Assembly (NCBI GenBank): GCA_019649035.1
Contig: BMAT01013420.1
Span: 275,586-297,339, forward strand
Origin: Elysia marginata
Lineage: Eukaryota; Mollusca; Gastropoda; Plakobranchidae
Direction: 5' to 3'
Length of the DNA: 21,754 bases
Part shown: positions 12,301-20,500 of the stretch, piece by piece
Layout of the letters: every line of letters begins with the position of its first letter
Position numbering within the stretch: position 1 is the first letter of the stretch
The notes under the pieces: generated by a model
Database searches by the model: none
Told to the model about the DNA's origin: nothing
The model's input: the letters and a program-made list of their open reading frames with translations, nothing else
Made by a program: the position numbers and the translations under genes

Positions 12301-15187
12301 TCGCACAAAAAGATTTTATTTACTGGGTTTAAATTACAATATTTGTATGGTTACAACAATTATTTTTTTTTTGTTTTGTTTTGCTCAATGCTTCAAGTTT
12401 TCTGTATCTCTTTATTTCTATTGGTTTTCGTCCTCTTTCCCAATAACTTTTATATGTCTTTATGATGTTATCAGCCGCATTTCTTAAATCAATGTTCCCT
12501 CTCCATCCTTGCCTTTGTTTCTGTTTCCTTTTTCTACCTCTCTTCTCCACCAATGTCCTTTTCACCAATAGTCGCCACCTTTGGCCCTTTTTATTTCTCT
12601 CCTTCAATATTTATCTTTCCTCATCGGCATAAAACATCAAATAATGTCATAATATTATAGTAGTCGAACTAACACACACTGCTTTCAGAGTGAAGTGGAA
12701 TGAGTCTGATTATTTTGATGTAGAAGTTTCTTTGTGTTCTTAACAGCGTTTCTTTATGTATCCAGCGCATTCTGTAGTTTACGCCCACTTTTTCGTTAAT
12801 GCTTTCAAGTCTGCTTGATATTTTCATTTATCATAAAGCGAGGGTTAGCCTCAAAGCTTTAGCACTGAACTTTATCAACGAGATTGATTAATATTTTTGC
12901 CAGAGGGCCCCCTCCCTTTTTAAAAACTCAGTTCGTGACAATGGTAATTTTGTTACGTGATAAAACCATCTTTATAGTAGCATCTTAAAAGGATAGCAGT
13001 GGTCTGGTTTTACTGGTGTATAATACTGTAATTTTAGTAGATCTTTAGCAGATACTGCAAGAAAAAGATTTTTATCAAAGCTAGTGTGACTCCACCCATC
13101 AGAAAGGCTATAGATCTTATATAATAAACAGTGGATGGGGGGGGGGGGCGTGGCAAAACCTGTAATCAGTAAAAGGTCTAACGTAACTACCAATGAGAAC
13201 AATGCAAGTGATTTAAGTTGTAAACTGTTTTTCCGCCTTCAACCCTTCGAACATAATTATTAGAGGTAGACCTGTAGTCCTAGACTTTTCTCAAGTGTGA
13301 ATCTAGACATCGTTTTACCGTCTGAACAAAAACTAAACAATGACTCAGCTTAAACATCTATAAACATTTTCAAAAGGCTGAGTACTCAGTTTGCTTTCGC
13401 TTTTTAATGAAATCTAGAACTGTTATTAAATAGTTTTAAATCTTTAAGTTAACGTGCAATTAAATTCATAAAGAAATAAGCTTCCACTCATATAACTGCT
13501 TTTTCTAAACACAAAATAGAGAGGCCATTTAGGGCTCAGGTTTTTTAAAGTTTTTTTTTTCATTCATTTTGCGATTGAGGCCTTGATAAAATAATATAAC
13601 AATAAGTAAGATTATGCATCGTGAAGAGATAAAAGACGTCCAGGCCTTTGTGGAAAGAACAATAAGTTCAGAATACTGAGTCTAAAATATCATAGCCACT
13701 AAAGTTTATTAGTTGCTTCAGCGACTTTCATTTTTACTATACTGGTACGCCAGTTACTGTTAACTTATTAAATTAAAATCAATACCAATTTTAGATTTAT
13801 GTTAGCACTCTACAATCGTTGTTGACTAGAAAAGCAAAGTCAAAGTGTTATCAACTGCACCCATCGCCTTTACATGTTTCTTCTTTTCTAAACCAACTTT
13901 TAACCATGCTTACGAAACCTACCTATTACGTATCCTTCATGTATTTTATTTATCAAATGTGCCAAATTGCTTTTCCCACGCTGCTTCTGGACAGTTTTAT
14001 GTTGAAGACTACATAGTGACTAAGGTAGGATACTAATGTAGACATCAATCTTCTAATTTGCCTACCTCTTAAATGTGTTTTTTTTTTCTTTTAGCTTAAA
14101 ACCTATGCTTTTCTCATATTGTCTTGTTCATCGTTAGCGTTAATTAAATTCGCACAAAGCCACCAGCGGCTTCCAATGTTCACCACTGAAAAAGTTCGCT
14201 TCTCCCGAAACATCGTGTGCAAGTTTCTTTAACTTAAAACCACCAACTAAACTATCACTGAGGCTACTGTCCGCACTGTGCTTGACCATGTAAACAGACG
14301 CTTAGTTATGGTGCTTGAGGCAGCCAGTATTGTACCACAGGGTGAGAGCGGCGCACATCGGTAGCGCGATCGAGCACTCTCCGAGAGGTTCCAGATTAAT
14401 CTGAGCAAAAAAAAAAACTGAGTTTGCTCCCTTGTGCCCACCCCTGGGCTTTATGGGTAGCTAGGTCTCTTTAAGGCTTAGCTAAAATAAACATGAATAA
14501 TGGGGACCATGCTCGTTGTTCCCTCGCGCTCAATCCATAACAGTTAGGTTGCGAAACGCTTTCTTTGTTTGCTTTTGATAAAGGGAAGTAGTACCATGGT
14601 TTCTTTCTATGAACACCCACTGTTTTGTCTTGTTTTCTTTCTACTGTGGCCCCACAGTACACGCTCACACCAAAGTTTACCTTCAACACATAATATCTTT
14701 TATCTTTGACTACCAGCTACATGACAATTTTGTTTCACTTTCTCTTAACTGTTAGTAGTATCAAGCTACATGACCATAGTTTGTGTCATTTTTACCACGC
14801 CTTAGAACAATCACATTACGAATAAATGTATGCTCATTGAGCACCATGTGTTTTTGATTATATCAATTTAAAGATCAGTACGTTGTGCCTTTTGATTGAT
14901 TTATTTTCTTCTCCGCTTTCCTGTGATGTTTGTGTGTAGAACGAAATAAATTTGTGAACGCTTGCTATAAATAAAGGGAGAAGAGCAGGGGAGATGAGGA
15001 GACATAAACATCTCTGACCTATTTGGATGACTGTGCTCTCTGCAGGTGGTGAAGGACTTGGTGACGATCTTCCCTGTATTGAGAGACTGGCTGGCAGAGT
15101 TTCTGGCCCAGAACTGTACCATGACAGCCACCATGGCCGGTCGGAACATGCTCATTGTACAGGTGAGTTCAGGCAGTGAGGTCATGC

Positions 15188-15237
<50 letters not shown>

Positions 15238-15243
15238 GGATGA

Positions 15244-15275
<32 letters not shown>

Positions 15276-17470
15276 GTATTATAGATCTACCTTCCTGTGT
15301 CATCAGTCTAGACACAGTGTTTCGTGGATGTCTCCAATCCTCGGTAGATATCAATTCAGAAGATAGGTAGATCGATCGATCGATAGATAGATAGATAACT
15401 TGGAAAAAACATCAAGAACTTTTTACATGTTTATTTATTTGTTCTTGCTAGCGGCTGTAAACCAAGCAAATGAGCACTTAAAGTCCAATAAAGAATCTTG
15501 AATGTTGGTTCAATCAGCCGTCACGAAATTGTTTCGTTACCCGTGACAAAATAAAAAAGCAACTAAAAATCCCCTTCATTGCCATTGGTTTGTTTTCAGA
15601 CTTAAGAATAAGATCATGGTAGGAACTGACCAGTTGTACATGTCACATCTTTTTGTCTGCCAGGTGTTGAGTCTCCTGCAGTATCTCGTCAAGTTTGGCT
15701 ACTACATGGATCTGGAAGATGTCCGAATGTTGTTACCTCCCTTACTTAGTCTACTGGACGGTAGACATGATGTCCCCTTTCTGAGAGATAAAGTCAGAGG
15801 TAATACGTGTAACATTACGGTGCCATCCACGTTTCGACATCACAAAGACGCTATCAAACAAATTATCATTGACAGTCTTAGAGAACACGTGTTAAGCCAA
15901 GAATAGAGCTAGCTGCAAGCAAATGTTTTCAAGTCGTTTTTGCCCTAAAGGACTCCCAATCTGCTACAGCCGAGAGATCCATAACTGTTGTCACAATGTC
16001 CTACTCTTTCATCATTCTTAATTTTTTTTATTTTTTTTACCTTTACCTCGGCACCTTCTCTGTTCTCACTGACTCTATATTTTTTCGTTTATCATTTTCA
16101 TACTCTACAGGCTACTCTAAGGATGCGGTCAAGTTTATTCAGACTTACCGTACGTCTGGAAGGTTTGAGAGATCTGAGGAGACAGAGGCCATTGTGAATG
16201 CCAAGTTTCAGTGAGTCAAAAACTTCACATCAGGATCCTATAATCAATAATTAGTTACAATTCTTTGATAGTTCAACTTAAGATGGAAATCAGTCCTATA
16301 AAGATAATTCAAAAACTTTTTGGTGGATAAATTTTCGCTATTTTTATTCAGCTTCATTAAAAAGCAATATCTCGTGGAGTATTTTTTAGAATGATTTGTG
16401 TTATATTCACAATTTCGATGCTATTTTTGTTAGTGTCCTACAAATCTAGAGTGAGACAAACCAATGTCATACCATTACAAACCTCTTGTCACTTGTGGTT
16501 GGTGTTTCAGAGCTATGGAGGCCCTGGATCTGCTCCTGACATTCCAGCGGAACTTGAGATTGACGGTAACCAATCAGAACTGACTTCTACATCACATGAT
16601 ACACTCACATCTATAGGCAGCCTCGAGTATCAAATTATCACTATTTAAGAGTTGCACCTTCCTTTCCTTTTCTTCTTTAACCCGATTAGTTCATGGTGTT
16701 TAAAAGATTATAATCTTTAATTACAGTTTTTCGTTTTTCTTTTAAAAAAGTGCAGAGCCCAGATCGATGTAATCATTAAAACAAACTTTAAAAAATTGTA
16801 TTGCTTTTGTCTTACATCTATCTTTTTCTCCAACTCAATTGGTCGTTGTGGTAACCCATAACAATTGTACAGCTAAAACCATCGGATAAAATAGATTTTT
16901 TATGTACTTTTTAAATTTACACAATTCAACGATCTAAACAACTAACGAATAATGTAAAAATTTTCAATTCATTGTTCATATTTTTATGATGCCTTTTTAA
17001 AGTCTCATAATTGAAAATGTCCGAACAGGTTAATTGAAGACGGCGATAAAAAGAAAAAGAAAAATTTAAATCATCTACCTCAACACCCAGGAATTATGAT
17101 TCATACTCATTGTGTCTTTTGGTCTTTTATATTTGTCTCTGATTGCACAGTAAAGTCGGTTCTATTTTAGCTCCACGTTTCATAGTTTTTAAACTGAGAA
17201 TACCCCACCAACTTGGATCATCGGTGTTTACCAGGTGTTTGTGACAATGTTCAAGCAAGCGGAGCAAGGCACGAGCAGCAAGAGAAACCAACCACTGTTA
17301 GAGCCGCTACTCTACAGCTCCTACAATGCTGATGACCCCAGCAAGTCAGTTCTAGTTGTGCTTCCTATCACATCTCCTGTTTTACTTTTCATTTCTCATC
17401 TACTTCTCATGGTTTCCTTTTTCGGAAAGCATTTAAGCGCTTAGACAATGTTAAGCTTCTGCATACCTAT

Positions 17471-17538
<68 letters not shown>

Positions 17539-20500
17539 ATTTCTCTCCTTCATAATTCCCGTTGTAACGTATTAGTCGTTATTCACTGTGCCTTTCGTTT
17601 TATTTTCTCTTCCTCTCTCGTTAGTCTTCGTTTTTGTCTTTAAGAAATTGTAGCATTTTTAATTTCTATTTATTTCTCTCTCTCTATCTATTTCTCCCTT
17701 TCAACCCTCCCTCTTTTTTCTCCCACTTTCTTCTTCTCCATGTCTCTCAGCGTTACTTTTTGCTTTTCTCCGTATTTGTTGATCTATCGTGGATTTTTTG
17801 AAAACCAGAGCATTATCAAATGAACAAAATGTGTTGTTTGTCTCTCTTTCTAATGTTGCAGTTAATTTGAACTAAGCACCAGCGGGTTGGTGCTGCGCTG
17901 AAAGACGTAAACGTTTTCATTTACAAATAAGAACGACTGTAAAATGATAGGAAAAGGAGAAGACAGTATAAAACAACCTAAGAAATTCACAACTTTCGTT
18001 TTAATTTCATACTGATCTTTCTGGCTTTTCGCTAGCAGTGGTCGGATATAGCAACTTTGGCTGTTTCCTTATTTCTGAGATAAGAACAAACATATTGGTT
18101 TTATTAGAGACAACTTGCACATTACAATCACTTATATGTTCGGCAAACTTAGCTACAATTTAACATATTTCATTTTTTTTTTGCGAAAATATTATCTAAA
18201 CAGTTTTTCTTGCACGTCTTTACAAGTTTACTGAATTTTTAAACAGTTCTGAAAACAAAGAAAGGGTACAGCATTGTTTTATCACATGTTTTTATGTTCT
18301 ATCCTCAGGAAAGCTTTGAAGAAACAGAAAGAAATCATGAAAATATTGAGGGAAATGTTTGATGTATCATCTATCTTAGATATGGACAGCACGACCCTTA
18401 TTCTTATGGTAACCCTGACCAACAATAGTTATGACCAAATAAAATTTGAACACAACCTATTCCATGTGGTTATTATCTTAGCTTACCAGATTAAACAATA
18501 ATGCTAAATGAACAAAATTCTTCGTTTAAGATATTTTTACGTGAATCTTAAAAATTAAAAAAAAAAACAAAAAAAGACCTTAATTCGATCCTTCGGTAAT
18601 CATTGTTGTATTTGATGAATGTCATTACTAATTTACTAAAAATAATTCAATTATACTTTCCCATAGCATCTGTATCTAACATGACACCCCTATCAAACCG
18701 GTTTCATGTTTTACTTGTCAGTAGTCATGTCATGTTGATAAATTTACATTATTGATTTACATTGATAAACTGTATTTTTCTCCCGACCTTTAACCAGGAT
18801 CTGTGTAAGTACAAGTATGACCAGATGGTGGTCAAGTCACTGGACATTCTCATTAAGCTTTACTCTTCACAGATGGACATGTTCCAACTCGCCGGACATG
18901 CTCAGGTAACCATTCTGAACACCCACAGTAACTCTCCACAGTTTTTCGTTAGTGAAGCAACAACGTCCTGCTCTTTCCATACGCTTTAAAATTATCAATT
19001 TTTTTTCAGTACGCGTGTTTGGAGAAAGTATTTCATTTTTGTAGTGCTTGCAAAGAAAATACTGAAGTACTGAAAATACCATGAAGGATATCTCTACCAT
19101 GCGTCTCATTGGGACTTAAAATCATTGCAAGAAGTCGCGCCTAACATAAATTTTTAAGTGTACCATGTGACTCTACCATTAAAGGAATACGAGTTCAGGT
19201 ATCAAATACAAAAAAAAAATAACAAAAAAAAAGCAGGAGCGGGTAATTAATAACCTTAAATCACTATGCTTTTGAATTTATTTGCGGTAAAAACGTGTTC
19301 GGGTAGTTTTTTGTTTTGTTTTGCTTTTGTTTTTCTTTCGGTTTTGTTTTTTTTAAGTAACACTAATTTTACAATTGCCTTTCCCTCAGGTATTACTGAC
19401 ACACGATTCAGCGCGGGTCCACCGTGAAGTTCAAAGGTCACTGCCCACCCTGAGGCGCCTGGCTCGTTCTAAGTTAAATGACCAACAGGTGGCGCTTATC
19501 ACAGACGTGCTGGATGAGTTGTGCGAGTGAGTTACTGCCCTTGATTATCACTCATCTCGCACTCCTAACAGCTAACCTTTAAGGTCTATATACCTTATTA
19601 AGGTTTAAACTCATTATATGGAAGTGAAGAGCCCAAGCAAAAACAAGAAAAAACGAGAAATGTCTGAATATGTCTTCAATACATTATAGGCTGAAGATCT
19701 CTGGCAAATCTGTAAACTAAGAACAGCTTGTCACTCTGGAATGGTCTCTAGTTGGCTTCTGTGACGATGAAGTTGATACCTACTCCTAAATGTATAGTCA
19801 TGTAGCCGTCCCATATTCTGCACAATTTTATCTCTAGATTTGGTTACATCATTATGATTCTAATGTTTTTAAAACTTCCTGTCTTTTTACATCATTCAAA
19901 ATTCTTTGTGAGAAAACTTCCGCGAAGTTTATGTTAAAATACTTAACCAAAAACAACTCTGTATCCTTCTAGAAACAATTTGCCACTTACAATGTGGGCC
20001 TACAGATCTAATTTAGAATGCCAATACTGTTTTCACTCAGATATATTTATGATCCACTAGCAATATTGTTTACTCAGAGATGAACCATACATAATGGTTT
20101 AATTCACATGTGAATACGCCGTACTACTGCCACTATCGCTGTAGATACAGCATAAACCATAAAAATAGCTATAATATCTCATATTTTAAAAAATGTTCAC
20201 AGTCAGCCTATTTTCTGCATTTCGAAATAATGAAATGACAATCTTTAATACAGCAATATAAGCCTCACGCCTTGTTACTCTTTCCCTTCAGGTTTTGCCA
20301 TCTTCCCAAAACAGAGATGGAACCGCATCCGATGAATCAAAACATCATGATTAGCCATGGTAAACTGACTGTTTCTCCTCAAATGTTGTTAAGATAGTAC
20401 GATGGAGAAGATAATTATGGCCTTTTTATTATATTTTATTTGTCTTTATTAAAACCAACTGAGGTTGTTCAGTGAGTCATTACAACCCATCAAACCTAAC

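Noticed and set aside
12329-12607. Minus-strand Lys/Arg-rich open frame of 92 codons
   Set aside because: It is the complement of a pyrimidine-rich intron stretch, has low complexity and resembles no known protein.
15169-15354. Minus-strand open frame with YLSI repeats
   Set aside because: It is a translation of the GATA microsatellite.
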